From Eubacteriaceae bacterium (GTDB taxonomy: Bacteria; Bacillota; Clostridia; Eubacteriales; Alkalibacteraceae): a stretch of DNA of 14,118 nt. Shown here in pieces: positions 6,437 to 14,046 of the stretch. The position numbers were made by a program, and so were the translations under genes. The notes below the pieces were generated by a model that was not told the DNA's origin, made no database searches, and saw nothing but the letters and a program-made list of their open reading frames with translations. The DNA is taken from positions 1 to 14,118 of the forward strand of contig DMAW01000141.1 in assembly GCA_003446375.1 (NCBI GenBank), in the 5' to 3' direction. The stretch's first letter is position 1. Each line of letters opens with the position of its first letter.

Positions 6437-8422
6437 TTATTGCAGCATGGACTGAAAGGTTTGTTCATCGATTATTTCAACTCCAAGACTTCTCGCTTTA
6501 TCCAGTTTGCTTCCTGCCGATTCGCCTGCCAAAACATAATCTGTGTTTTTACTGACCGTGCCTGTTACAGATCCTCCGTTTTTTTCAATAATCGCTTTTG
6601 CTTCGTCTCTCTTCATGGTGGGAAGAGTCCCTGTCAAGACGAATTTTTTTCCTTTAAATATATCGGATTTTGTAGCTTTATCCTCTTCCTTCATGTTAAG
6701 TCCAAGCTTTTGAAGCTTTTCTATCAAGGCCATGTTGTCAGGGTTTTCAAAAAACGCCTTTGTCTCCTCTGCTATGACATCTCCTATTTCGTCAATTGAC
6801 AGCAAATCTTTTATATCTGCATCTGCAAGCTTACATATATCCTTGTATTTATAGGCAAGGATCTTTGAAATTTTTTCTCCGACAAAGGGGATTCCTAAGG
6901 CGTATATAAGCCTTGAAAGAGGCCTGTTTTTAGACTGCTTTATTGATGTAACAAGCTTTTCGTAAGACTTATCTCCACTGTTTTCAAGAGAGAGTATCTC
7001 GTTTTTCTTTTCTTCCAACTTATAAATATCGCTTATTTCTTCTATTATATTATTATCTATGAACTTCTTGATTTGCTTTGGCCCAAGTCCTTCTATATTC
7101 ATTGCCCCTTTGGATACGAAGTGCTCCATCTTTCTTCTAATCTGCGCCGGACAAGATGCGTTTAGGCATTTTCGATCGGCCTCGCCTTCATTCCTATGAG
7201 TAGGTCCATTACATTCAGGACACTTATTAGGCAATGTATAAGGCTGTGTCTCCGGTCCTCTTTTATCCATGTTGACCTTGATTACCTCAGGTATTATCTC
7301 TCCTGCTTTCCTTACAAAAACCCAATCCCCTTCTCTTATGTCTCGTTCGCTTATATAGTCTTCGTTGTGAAGAGTAGCTCTGCTTACGACCGACCCGGAA
7401 ATCAAAACAGGTTTAAGGTGGGCTACAGGCGTCAAAACTCCTGTCCTGCCTACCTGCACTTGTATGCTTTCTACAAGCGTTTCCTTAATTTCTGCCGGAA
7501 ACTTGTATGCAATGGCCCATTTTGGACTTTTGCCTGTAGTTCCTAAAGCTTCGCGTTTGTCAAATTCATCCACCTTCAAAACCAAGCCGTCTATTTCATA
7601 AGGGAGATCTTCCCTTTCTCCTTCAGCAATTCTGCAAAACTCTAAGACCTCATCTATATTCCGCGCAAATTTCAGCGGACTGGTCTTAAAACCTAAATCA
7701 TTTAGATATTCCAGACTTTCTGAGTGGCATGTAAATTCTCTTTCTTGACATCTTTCCAAATTAAATACGAAAATATCCAGAGGCCTTTTGGCAGTCGCTT
7801 TTGAATCTAGCTGCCTGATGGATCCCGCTGCAGCGTTTCTAGGATTTGCAAATAAGTTCTCCCCGTTTTTTTTACGCTCTTCATTAAGCTTAAAAAATCC
7901 GGCTTTCTCCATATAAACTTCTCCTCTGACCTCCAAAGTAGCTTTTTGCTTTAGCTTTAACGGGATGTTCTTTACCGTGCGCAGATTTTCAGTCACATCT
8001 TCTCCTGTTTCACCGTCTCCTCTTGTTGCACCTCGAACAAAGACGCCATCTTCATAAAACAAAACCACTGTCAGGCCATCAAACTTGTATTCCATAGCAT
8101 ATTTTAAGTCTCCTACGGCTTTTCTTACTCTAGCATCAAAAGCGGTAAGATCATTTTCGTCAAATGCATTTGCCAAGCTGAGCTTCGGCGTGTCAAATAC
8201 CACCTTGTCAAATTTTTCAAGAGCCTTCCCTCCAACTCTTTTTGTCGGAGAATACTCCAGAGCATACATTGGATACTTATCTTCCAGCTCAATCAGTCTT
8301 TTTATAAGATCGTCATATTCTACATCTTCTATTTCCGGAGCATCCTGCTCATAGTAAAGTTTGTCGTGTTTTTCGATTTCTTCAACCAGCTCTATAATCT
8401 CTTCTTTTGGATCTTTGACCAT
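6437..8422 (-). CDS. ligA: NAD+-dependent DNA ligase
   Basis: LigA (661 residues, normal length) seals nicks in replication and repair using NAD+ as adenylate donor. Domains in order: Ia with the NAD-binding YY and DAPEIEDVEYDDL (about 1-60); the adenylation domain with catalytic K113 in EYKFDG, followed by GVFVRGATRGDGETGEDVT; an OB fold (about 310-390); a zinc finger with C401, C404, C419 and C424; helix-hairpin-helix motifs (about 445-575); and a BRCT domain (about 585-661) with the FVLTGTLPTMKRDEA opening. The active-site motif reads KFDG rather than the more common KLDG or KIDG, which still fits KxDG. The start ATG follows GGGGTGAT by five bases and is 6 bp from the pcrA stop, so the genes are coupled. 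Confidence 0.98.
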   Translation of the reverse strand: MVKDPKEEIIELVEEIEKHDKLYYEQDAPEIEDVEYDDLIKRLIELEDKYPMYALEYSPTKRVGGKALEKFDKVVFDTPKLSLANAFDENDLTAFDARVRKAVGDLKYAMEYKFDGLTVVLFYEDGVFVRGATRGDGETGEDVTENLRTVKNIPLKLKQKATLEVRGEVYMEKAGFFKLNEERKKNGENLFANPRNAAAGSIRQLDSKATAKRPLDIFVFNLERCQEREFTCHSESLEYLNDLGFKTSPLKFARNIDEVLEFCRIAEGEREDLPYEIDGLVLKVDEFDKREALGTTGKSPKWAIAYKFPAEIKETLVESIQVQVGRTGVLTPVAHLKPVLISGSVVSRATLHNEDYISERDIREGDWVFVRKAGEIIPEVIKVNMDKRGPETQPYTLPNKCPECNGPTHRNEGEADRKCLNASCPAQIRRKMEHFVSKGAMNIEGLGPKQIKKFIDNNIIEEISDIYKLEEKKNEILSLENSGDKSYEKLVTSIKQSKNRPLSRLIYALGIPFVGEKISKILAYKYKDICKLADADIKDLLSIDEIGDVIAEETKAFFENPDNMALIEKLQKLGLNMKEEDKATKSDIFKGKKFVLTGTLPTMKRDEAKAIIEKNGGSVTGTVSKNTDYVLAGESAGSKLDKARSLGVEIIDEQTFQSMLQ

Positions 8423-8428
8423 TTAAGA

Positions 8429-10639
8429 TCACCCCTGCAAAATTTTGATTGGAGCCATGCTCAGTGCGATCTTTTTAATGCCCATCTGTGGGAACGCAAC
8501 AGTCGCAATATCTCCGTTTATATTAATGACAGTTCCTTCGCCCCATATTTTGTGAGAAATTTTATCCCCAGCTTTGGCTTCATCGGGTTTTGATGAAACC
8601 GTAGCCTTTGAAGGATGGCCGGTCTTTATAAATCTGCCCATTTGGCTGTTCATGCTAAACGTTTGGTTTTGAGCCCCTCGCTTAGGTTTTGTCTGAACGG
8701 CCTCCTTTTCCATTTCATTTATATTAACAAGATGAGGCGGGATTTCATCTAAAAATCTGGATTTCATATTGTACTTAAGCCTTCCGTACACTGTACGGTA
8801 TTTGGCATGGGTCATATACAGCTTGTCACAGGCTCTTGTTATGCCTACATAGCAAAGTCTTCTTTCTTCTTGAAGCTCTACATCATTGTCTTTAGATCTT
8901 TCATGAGGAAATATCCCTTCTTCCATTCCAGGAAGAAATACCACCGGAAATTCCAGACCCTTTGCATTGTGTATGGTCATAAGAAGAACTTCTCCACCTG
9001 ATTCTTCTATATTGTCGGTCTCTGCGTACAAGGATACATTTTCTAAGAATGAAGTAAGATCATTGTCCATTGAATTTTTTTCAAATTCTACTGCCGCCGA
9101 CACCAGCTCTTTAAGGTTTTCAGCTCTAGACTGGGCATTTTGCATCTTTCCGCTTTCCAGCATATCCATATATCCGGATTCGTCAATAACGCTCTCTATA
9201 AGTCGGCTTACGCTGGCTTCTTCCTTAAGTTCTGCGAATCTGTTCATCATCTCTGCAAAATCCTTGAGCTTTCCCATGACTCCAGCAGATAATCCTACCA
9301 TCTCATCCAAGTTTTTGATTACTTCATACAATGGCCATCCCTTGAACTTTGCAAACTGTTCCAGTTTTTCGATAGTAGCCCCACCGATTCCTCTTTTGGG
9401 CGTGTTTATTATCCGCTTTAGGCTCAAGTCATCTCTGCCGTTATCAAGGACTATCAAGTACGCTATTATGTCCTTGATTTCCGCCCTCGAGTAGAACTTT
9501 GTGCCTCCGACCATCTTATATGGAATTCTTGCAGCCATGAAAGATTCTTCAAATACCCTGGATTGGGCATTTGTTCTGTACAAAACAGCAAAATCTCTGT
9601 AATCGTACTTTCCGTCTTTTACCAATGTTCTGATTTCATTGGTGATATAATTGCTCTCATCTCTTTCATCATTGAGTTCAAAGACCTCAATGATATCTCC
9701 TGCATTTCGATCAGTCCACATCTTCTTGTCTTTACGGTAGTCATTATTGCATATTACGTGGTTTGCAGCTTCGATTATATTTGGTGTAGATCTGTAGTTT
9801 TGCTCCAACTTTATTATCTTTGCATCAGGATAATTTTTTTCAAATTCAAGTATATTTCGGATGTCTGCTCCTCTAAAAGCGTATATGCTTTGATCGTCAT
9901 CTCCACACACACAAATATTTTTGTATCCTTTAGCCAGCATATCCGTCAATTTGAACTGTATTGGATTTGTATCCTGGTACTCATCTACCAGAACATACTT
10001 GAACTTGTTTTGATAGTATTCCAAAACTTCCTTATGAGCTTCGAAGAGCCTTACAGTGTTTAAGAGCAAGTCGTCAAAATCCATAGCATTATTTGATACC
10101 AACTTGTTTTGATAAAGCTTATAGACTGAAGCTATTTTTTCTTCTCTGTAATCTCCCATGCTGTCCTTTTCAAAATCCGCAGGCATTATTCCTTTTTCCT
10201 TTAAAGAAGAAATCCTCCCGATCAACATTGATACTTGGTACATTTTTTCGTCCAAGTTCAGCTCTGTCAAAACTTCTTTTAGTATGCTCTTTACGTCTGT
10301 CGTATCGTAAATCACATAATTTCTGTCATACCCCATCAAGTTTGCATGAAAGCGCAGAACTTTGGCACACATGGAATGAAATGTGCTCATCCATATATCC
10401 TCTGTGCCATCTATGTCCATCTCTTTTATACGGCTTCGCATCTCTTCCGCCGCTTTGTTTGTAAAAGTAAGGGCAAGAATCTGCCAGGGTTTCGCCTTTT
10501 CTTCCTTTAGAATATAAGCGATTCTGTGAATAATTGTTCTTGTCTTTCCAGATCCGGCTCCCGCCAGTATCAAAACAGGTCCGTCTGTTGCCAGAACGCC
10601 TTGTTGTTGTCTTTCGTTCAGTCCTTCGATAAGCTTCAT
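8429..10639 (-). CDS. pcrA: ATP-dependent 3'-5' DNA helicase PcrA (UvrD/Rep family)
   Basis: PcrA unwinds DNA in repair, rolling-circle replication and removal of stalled complexes. All superfamily 1A motifs are present (736-residue numbering): AGAGSGKT (26-33), TFTNKAAEEM (58-67), DEYQDT (219-224), GDDDQSIYAFRGA (246-258), LEQNYRS (278-284), TIHNAKGLEF (555-564) and EERRLCYVGITRA (591-603). The C-terminal part from about 688 (AGDKISHKIWGEGTV) is the Tudor-like RNA-polymerase-binding domain typical of PcrA. The frame is open to ATG 10651, but the ribosome site GGAGG (10649-10645) lies inside those first codons. ATG 10639, five bases after it, gives the family-typical MKLIEGLNERQQQ. ligA follows 6 bp later. 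No convincing promoter is visible immediately upstream. Confidence 0.97.
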   Translation of the reverse strand: MKLIEGLNERQQQGVLATDGPVLILAGAGSGKTRTIIHRIAYILKEEKAKPWQILALTFTNKAAEEMRSRIKEMDIDGTEDIWMSTFHSMCAKVLRFHANLMGYDRNYVIYDTTDVKSILKEVLTELNLDEKMYQVSMLIGRISSLKEKGIMPADFEKDSMGDYREEKIASVYKLYQNKLVSNNAMDFDDLLLNTVRLFEAHKEVLEYYQNKFKYVLVDEYQDTNPIQFKLTDMLAKGYKNICVCGDDDQSIYAFRGADIRNILEFEKNYPDAKIIKLEQNYRSTPNIIEAANHVICNNDYRKDKKMWTDRNAGDIIEVFELNDERDESNYITNEIRTLVKDGKYDYRDFAVLYRTNAQSRVFEESFMAARIPYKMVGGTKFYSRAEIKDIIAYLIVLDNGRDDLSLKRIINTPKRGIGGATIEKLEQFAKFKGWPLYEVIKNLDEMVGLSAGVMGKLKDFAEMMNRFAELKEEASVSRLIESVIDESGYMDMLESGKMQNAQSRAENLKELVSAAVEFEKNSMDNDLTSFLENVSLYAETDNIEESGGEVLLMTIHNAKGLEFPVVFLPGMEEGIFPHERSKDNDVELQEERRLCYVGITRACDKLYMTHAKYRTVYGRLKYNMKSRFLDEIPPHLVNINEMEKEAVQTKPKRGAQNQTFSMNSQMGRFIKTGHPSKATVSSKPDEAKAGDKISHKIWGEGTVININGDIATVAFPQMGIKKIALSMAPIKILQG

Positions 10640-10679
10640 CATTTCCTCCATTTTTTACATATTGCCGTTTTAGTCAACG

Positions 10680-10717
10680 TAAAAGAAATTCATCGATCTA
10701 ATGATGAATTTCTTTTA
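10680..10717 (-). terminator. Intrinsic terminator after the alcohol dehydrogenase gene
   Basis: A perfect 15-bp stem (10680-10694 with 10703-10717) has an 8-base loop. On the minus strand it ends in TTTCTTTTA, the T-rich arm lying within the stem. It starts six bases after the dehydrogenase stop and separates that unit from pcrA. Its symmetric A- and T-rich flanks make it potentially bidirectional. Confidence 0.82.
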
Positions 10718-10722
10718 TTTAG

Positions 10723-11865
10723 TCAGAATAATATTTTACCATAAAAGATGGAATCAAGCACCTTTTTCATTTCATCTTTGTTCATTTCAACCGGATTGGA
10801 TCTAGTAGACCCAAGCATGCTGTTATTTAAGAGTTCTTCAAAATTTTCCTTGTATTCTATTTCGGTGATACCCATTTCTTCAAATGACTTTGGTATATCC
10901 AAAGCTTCGTTGAGCTTTTCTATGGCATCTGCAAAGTCATCCGCTCCGATCCTCTTTGCAAGTTTTTCTAACTTTGCCTTTACCACCTTGTCTTTGCTGT
11001 TGTACCTTAGGACATAAGGAAGACCTACTGCATTTAAAAGTCCATGCCCATAGCCGAATTTACCTCCAAATGAATGGGATATCCCATGGTCCATGCCAAG
11101 ACCTATGTTGTGAAAGGCAGTCCCTGCGATGCACTGGTAGTTGTGAACCTTTTGCCTGCTATTAAGATCTCCTTCCTTATAAGATGATGGCAAAAATTCA
11201 AACAACCCCTCTATAGCCCCGATACAAAGCGTCTCGCTAAAGTCTTCTAACTTGTGGTTTGTGTAGCATTCCACAGCATGTGTCATGGCATCCATACCTG
11301 TCTGAGCTACAACTGCCTTTGGCATAGACATGGTAACTTCACCGTCCAAAATTGCCATGTCGGGAATAAATCCGTATGATTTCAGTCCAATTTTTAAGTC
11401 GATGTCTTTGAAAGTCACGACCGCCGTTCTTGTTACCTCCGTTGCGGTGCCGCTTGTTGAAGGTATCGCAACAAGATAGGTTTTTTTTCTTTTGATATTG
11501 ACTATGTCTGTCTTGGCTTTTTCAAAATCAATTTCAGGATATTCGTACATCATGGCAATAACCTTTGCCGCATCAATAGCCGATCCTCCCCCTACTGCGA
11601 CAACGCATTCCGGTGAGAATCCTTTGATCTTTTCTACTCCTTTAATTATTTCATCAGTTGTAGGATTAGCACCTATACCTGAAAAAACCTCATATTCCGC
11701 TCCTTTTTCTTTTAAGATATTCTCGATCTTTTCGATTGTCCCGTTTCTAAACATTGAAGATTGTCCTGTAATAATAAAGAATCTTTTAAACTCAAGGCCG
11801 CCTATGCTTTTCAGGCTCCCAGATCCTGTTACAATTTCCTCTCCGTGTAGTCTTAATCTGTTCAA
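10723..11865 (-). CDS. Iron-containing alcohol dehydrogenase
   Basis: This is a 380-residue group III (Fe-ADH) dehydrogenase, cytosolic, expected to interconvert an alcohol and its aldehyde or ketone with NAD(P)H. GGGSAIDAAK (92-101) is the nucleotide-binding signature, and PSTSGTATEVT (135-145) contacts the cofactor. D192 and H196 (DAMTH), H260 (DHGISH) and H274 (GHG) match the four metal ligands of the family. The substrate cannot be told. The start is TTG 11865, seven bases after AGGAGG (11878-11873) and two bases past the histidine-kinase stop. The frame is open upstream to an ATG at 11958, but that would add 31 residues lying over the kinase gene without family resemblance. It is the last gene of the response regulator-kinase unit, probably translationally coupled. 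Confidence 0.92.
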   Translation of the reverse strand: MNRLRLHGEEIVTGSGSLKSIGGLEFKRFFIITGQSSMFRNGTIEKIENILKEKGAEYEVFSGIGANPTTDEIIKGVEKIKGFSPECVVAVGGGSAIDAAKVIAMMYEYPEIDFEKAKTDIVNIKRKKTYLVAIPSTSGTATEVTRTAVVTFKDIDLKIGLKSYGFIPDMAILDGEVTMSMPKAVVAQTGMDAMTHAVECYTNHKLEDFSETLCIGAIEGLFEFLPSSYKEGDLNSRQKVHNYQCIAGTAFHNIGLGMDHGISHSFGGKFGYGHGLLNAVGLPYVLRYNSKDKVVKAKLEKLAKRIGADDFADAIEKLNEALDIPKSFEEMGITEIEYKENFEELLNNSMLGSTRSNPVEMNKDEMKKVLDSIFYGKILF

Positions 11866-11867
11866 AG

Positions 11868-13184
11868 CTATTCCTCCTCGTAATAAATTTGTTCCATTGG
11901 TATGAAAACCGAAGCCGTAGTACCCTTGCTTGGTTTGCTTGTAATCTCTATGTGCCAATCATGTTCATCGGCAATCCATTTAGCTATTGAAAGTCCAAGT
12001 CCGGTTCCTCCCATATCTCTGGATCTTGCTTTATCTGCTCTGTAAAATCTTTCGTATATTTTCTCCAGATCCTTTCCTGCAATTCCGATTCCGTGATCTT
12101 TGAATTTCAGTATAAAATATCCCTTGTCTTCTTTTGAGGATATGGTAATTGCCGAATTTTCCGCGCTATATTTTATGCTATTGTCTATTAGTATTATCGC
12201 CAGCTGCATCATCTTCAGCCTGTCTGCGTTTAGCATTATCTTGTCGTCGATGCTATTGTAGATGCTTATGTTTTTCTTTGCTGCCAGTGGCATGAGTTTT
12301 TCGCTGGTATCTGTTATTAAATATGCCAGATTAAATTTCTCTCTTTCTAGGTTAATCTGTCCTGCATCGACTTTTGCCAAGAACAATAAATCAGTTACCA
12401 CCTTTTCCATACGCTTGGTTTCATTATATGCATTATTTAGCCACTCCCATTGTTGACGCACAGTTTCCTCGGGAGAGGTCTTTATCACGTCTAGGTTTGT
12501 AAGCACTACCGCAATCGGCGTCCGCAGTTCGTGACTGACGTTTGCGACAAATTCCTGCTGTTTTTTTATAGATTCTTTTACCGGAATTATGGATCTGCCT
12601 GATATTATGTACCCTCCGGCCAGTGAAAGCGTCATACCCATAAACACTGCGATCAAGAGTATTCTTAAAAGCCAATTTAAAAACCCGATTTCGGCGTTCA
12701 TGTTTTTTATTGTTTGAACGACTCTCATTTCTCCACTTTGACTTACGTAGACGTTGGTGAATATTTTCATATCTATTATACCATACTTGTAATTTAAAGC
12801 TTCGCCACCTATATTGCCGGTTTGAAAATTATACTGTATAAGGTCATTTAATATATTGTTCGGCAGTTGCAGGTATATGGAGCTTCGCATCACATCAAAG
12901 TCTTCATTCCAGACCACCGTAGTTATATTTTGATTCAAAAGCTTTTGAATAAGATCATTGTACTCCTCGTCTTTTTCAGCATCCCTTGGATATCCGTCGC
13001 TTATCTCGTCAAAGTAGTTTATATATGTGCTTAACTGCTCGGAAGCCATAGAAAGTTCGCTGTCTACGTCATTAGCAAGATTGAGCCTCATTGTGAAATA
13101 CAAAAATGCAGAGATCGCAATTAAAATCCCTACTAGAACAAAAGTATTAAGCAACGTAAGGTTAAGCCTAAGTTTGTTTAACAT
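11868..13184 (-). CDS. Membrane sensor histidine kinase
   Basis: A 438-residue two-component sensor kinase. A short cytoplasmic N-terminus is followed by TM1 (about 12-32), an extracytoplasmic domain (about 33-170) that I do not recognise, and TM2 (about 171-194). The H-box NVSHELRTP carries the phosphoacceptor H218. ATP-binding elements are the N-box with N335 (IDNSIKYS), D363-x-G-x-G (DHGIGI), the F-box ERFYR (378-382) and GGTGLGLSI (392-400). Only about 20 residues, with one proline, separate TM2 from the dimerisation helix, so a full HAMP domain is absent, as in CiaH-like kinases. It autophosphorylates H218 and should pass phosphate to D51 of the regulator, whose stop codon directly abuts the kinase ATG. 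AAGGAG lies nine bases upstream. The signal is unknown. Confidence 0.94.
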   Translation of the reverse strand: MLNKLRLNLTLLNTFVLVGILIAISAFLYFTMRLNLANDVDSELSMASEQLSTYINYFDEISDGYPRDAEKDEEYNDLIQKLLNQNITTVVWNEDFDVMRSSIYLQLPNNILNDLIQYNFQTGNIGGEALNYKYGIIDMKIFTNVYVSQSGEMRVVQTIKNMNAEIGFLNWLLRILLIAVFMGMTLSLAGGYIISGRSIIPVKESIKKQQEFVANVSHELRTPIAVVLTNLDVIKTSPEETVRQQWEWLNNAYNETKRMEKVVTDLLFLAKVDAGQINLEREKFNLAYLITDTSEKLMPLAAKKNISIYNSIDDKIMLNADRLKMMQLAIILIDNSIKYSAENSAITISSKEDKGYFILKFKDHGIGIAGKDLEKIYERFYRADKARSRDMGGTGLGLSIAKWIADEHDWHIEITSKPSKGTTASVFIPMEQIYYEEE

Positions 13185-13856
13185 CTAATCCCGCTCCTTA
13201 AGAACATACCCAAGGCCTCTTTGTGTCTGAATCATAGTGCTTGACTTGGAAAGCTTCTTCCTAAGATAATGCACATAAATTTCCACGCTGTTCTCAGCTG
13301 TCAAGCTATCAAAGCCCCATATCCTGTCGATTATTTGATCCTTTGAGACTATCATTCCAGGATTTCTTAAAAACATCTCCAAGAGCTGGGATTCTTTTGC
13401 AGTGAGGCTTTTTGGGCTTCCGGCTACAGTGGCTTCTCCGGTGTTTATATTTAAAGAGACATCGCCAAAACTAATTAAGCTGTCGTGAAAAATCTCTTTA
13501 GGCCTTCTGGCAAGTGCCCTGACCCTAGCTACCAGCTCCTCGGTATCAAAAGGTTTTACCATGTAGTCATCTGCTCCCATATTGAGGCCTTTTACTTTAT
13601 CTTTAGTTGAATCCATAGCCGTTAGAATCAAAACCGGCGTGTTTTTGCCTTTTTCTCTTATAGCTTTTAGTATCTCGAGTCCATCAACGCTTGGCAGCAT
13701 TATATCCAGCACTATTACATCGTATATGTTTTCACCTGCAAGCATTTGCCCTTCCAGCCCATCATGAACCACATCAGTCAGTATTTTATTTTTTTCAAAT
13801 ATCTTCGCCATCGCTTGCGCCAAAGCCTTTTCATCTTCTACTAATAGAACTCTCAA
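13185..13856 (-). CDS. OmpR/PhoB-family response regulator
   Basis: A 223-residue DNA-binding response regulator. The receiver domain (about 1-118) has the acidic pocket EDE (7-9), phosphoacceptor D51 in VLDIMLPSVDG, switch T79, and K101 in MVKPFD. The C-terminal winged helix (about 125-221) shows LTAKESQLLEMFLRNPG and the recognition-helix region ENSVEIYVHYLRKKL, ending GLGYVLKE. It should act as a dimer on direct-repeat sites. The start is TTG 13856; GGAG lies ten bases upstream, a slightly long gap, and no ATG or GTG offers a better fit to the receiver fold. The kinase starts at the next base after the stop. The -10 box, repeats and inverted repeat upstream suggest autoregulation. Confidence 0.95.
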   Translation of the reverse strand: MRVLLVEDEKALAQAMAKIFEKNKILTDVVHDGLEGQMLAGENIYDVIVLDIMLPSVDGLEILKAIREKGKNTPVLILTAMDSTKDKVKGLNMGADDYMVKPFDTEELVARVRALARRPKEIFHDSLISFGDVSLNINTGEATVAGSPKSLTAKESQLLEMFLRNPGMIVSKDQIIDRIWGFDSLTAENSVEIYVHYLRKKLSKSSTMIQTQRGLGYVLKERD

Positions 13857-13910
13857 TAAGATTCAACTCCGTTTCAGCATTTCGTTAAATAATTAAATTA
13901 TTTTTTTACT

Positions 13911-13930
13911 ACCTTTATAAATTTAAAGGT
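13911..13930. repeat. 7-6-7 inverted repeat upstream of the response regulator
   Basis: ACCTTTA (13911-13917) and TAAAGGT (13924-13930) are perfect inverted repeats around a 6-base centre. The site is about 55 bases upstream of the regulator start and downstream of the likely -10 box. It could be an operator for a symmetric dimeric repressor or a weak hairpin in the leader RNA. No T-run follows, so it is not a terminator. Confidence 0.45.
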
Positions 13931-13950
13931 TACGTTAAGCTTCGTACCTT

Positions 13951-13976
13951 ATTATATACCTAAAGAGAATACTAAA
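13951..13976 (-). promoter_or_regulatory. Putative promoter of the regulator operon with TTTAG direct repeats
   Basis: The minus strand has a perfect TATAAT (13956-13951), but 17 bp upstream the -35 position reads CCGTTT, essentially no match. In its place are two copies of TTTAG (13976-13972 and 13964-13960), 12 bp apart, within the similar stretches CGTTTAGTAT and CTTTAGGTAT. OmpR-family regulators bind tandem repeats about one helical turn apart, so an activator-dependent, perhaps self-activated, promoter is a reasonable inference. Transcription would start near 13944, giving a leader of close to 90 bases. Confidence 0.4.
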
Positions 13977-14023
13977 CGGAACCAACCCCCTTTTCCCTTT
14001 TCTGATAATAATGATTTTTTCAT
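13952..14023 (-). CDS. Possible 23-residue small peptide gene (unproven)
   Basis: An ATG at 14023 opens a 23-codon frame ending in TAA at 13952. The peptide begins MKKSLLSEKG, is basic in its first half (K and R, with GKGGWFR), and ends hydrophobic (LVFSLGI). A possible AGGA ribosome site lies about ten bases upstream. I recognise no family. Its end overlaps the putative -10 box of the regulator operon, and in AT-rich DNA such a short frame can occur by chance. It lies within the arms of an inverted repeat, GGAACCA (13979-13985) and TGGTTCC (14031-14037), so the segment might instead act as structured RNA. Confidence 0.2.
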   Translation of the reverse strand: MKKSLLSEKGKGGWFRLVFSLGI

Positions 14024-14046
14024 TTATCGTGGTTCCTGACGTAAAG

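Noticed and set aside
8967..9494. A 175-codon plus-strand open frame, serine-rich
   Set aside because: It is a shadow of pcrA; the serine, leucine and isoleucine richness is what AT-rich coding sequence gives when read antisense.
9563..10063. A 166-codon open frame on the plus strand inside pcrA
   Set aside because: It lies antisense to helicase motifs that are clearly coding, has no recognisable domain, and its composition follows the complement of the helicase codons.
10649..10677. A promoter for pcrA based on TTGACT at 10677-10672
   Set aside because: The -10 position at 17-bp spacing reads AAAATG, a poor match, and transcription would start inside the coding region.
11866..11958. A 31-residue N-terminal extension of the alcohol dehydrogenase beginning at ATG
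   Set aside because: It would lie wholly within the kinase gene in another frame, shows no family similarity, and the AGGAGG site fits the TTG at 11865 far better.
13978..14038. A known riboswitch class in the GGAACCA/TGGTTCC segment
   Set aside because: I could not match its purine-rich interior to any riboswitch consensus I know, and no attenuator hairpin with a T-tract lies between it and the regulator gene.
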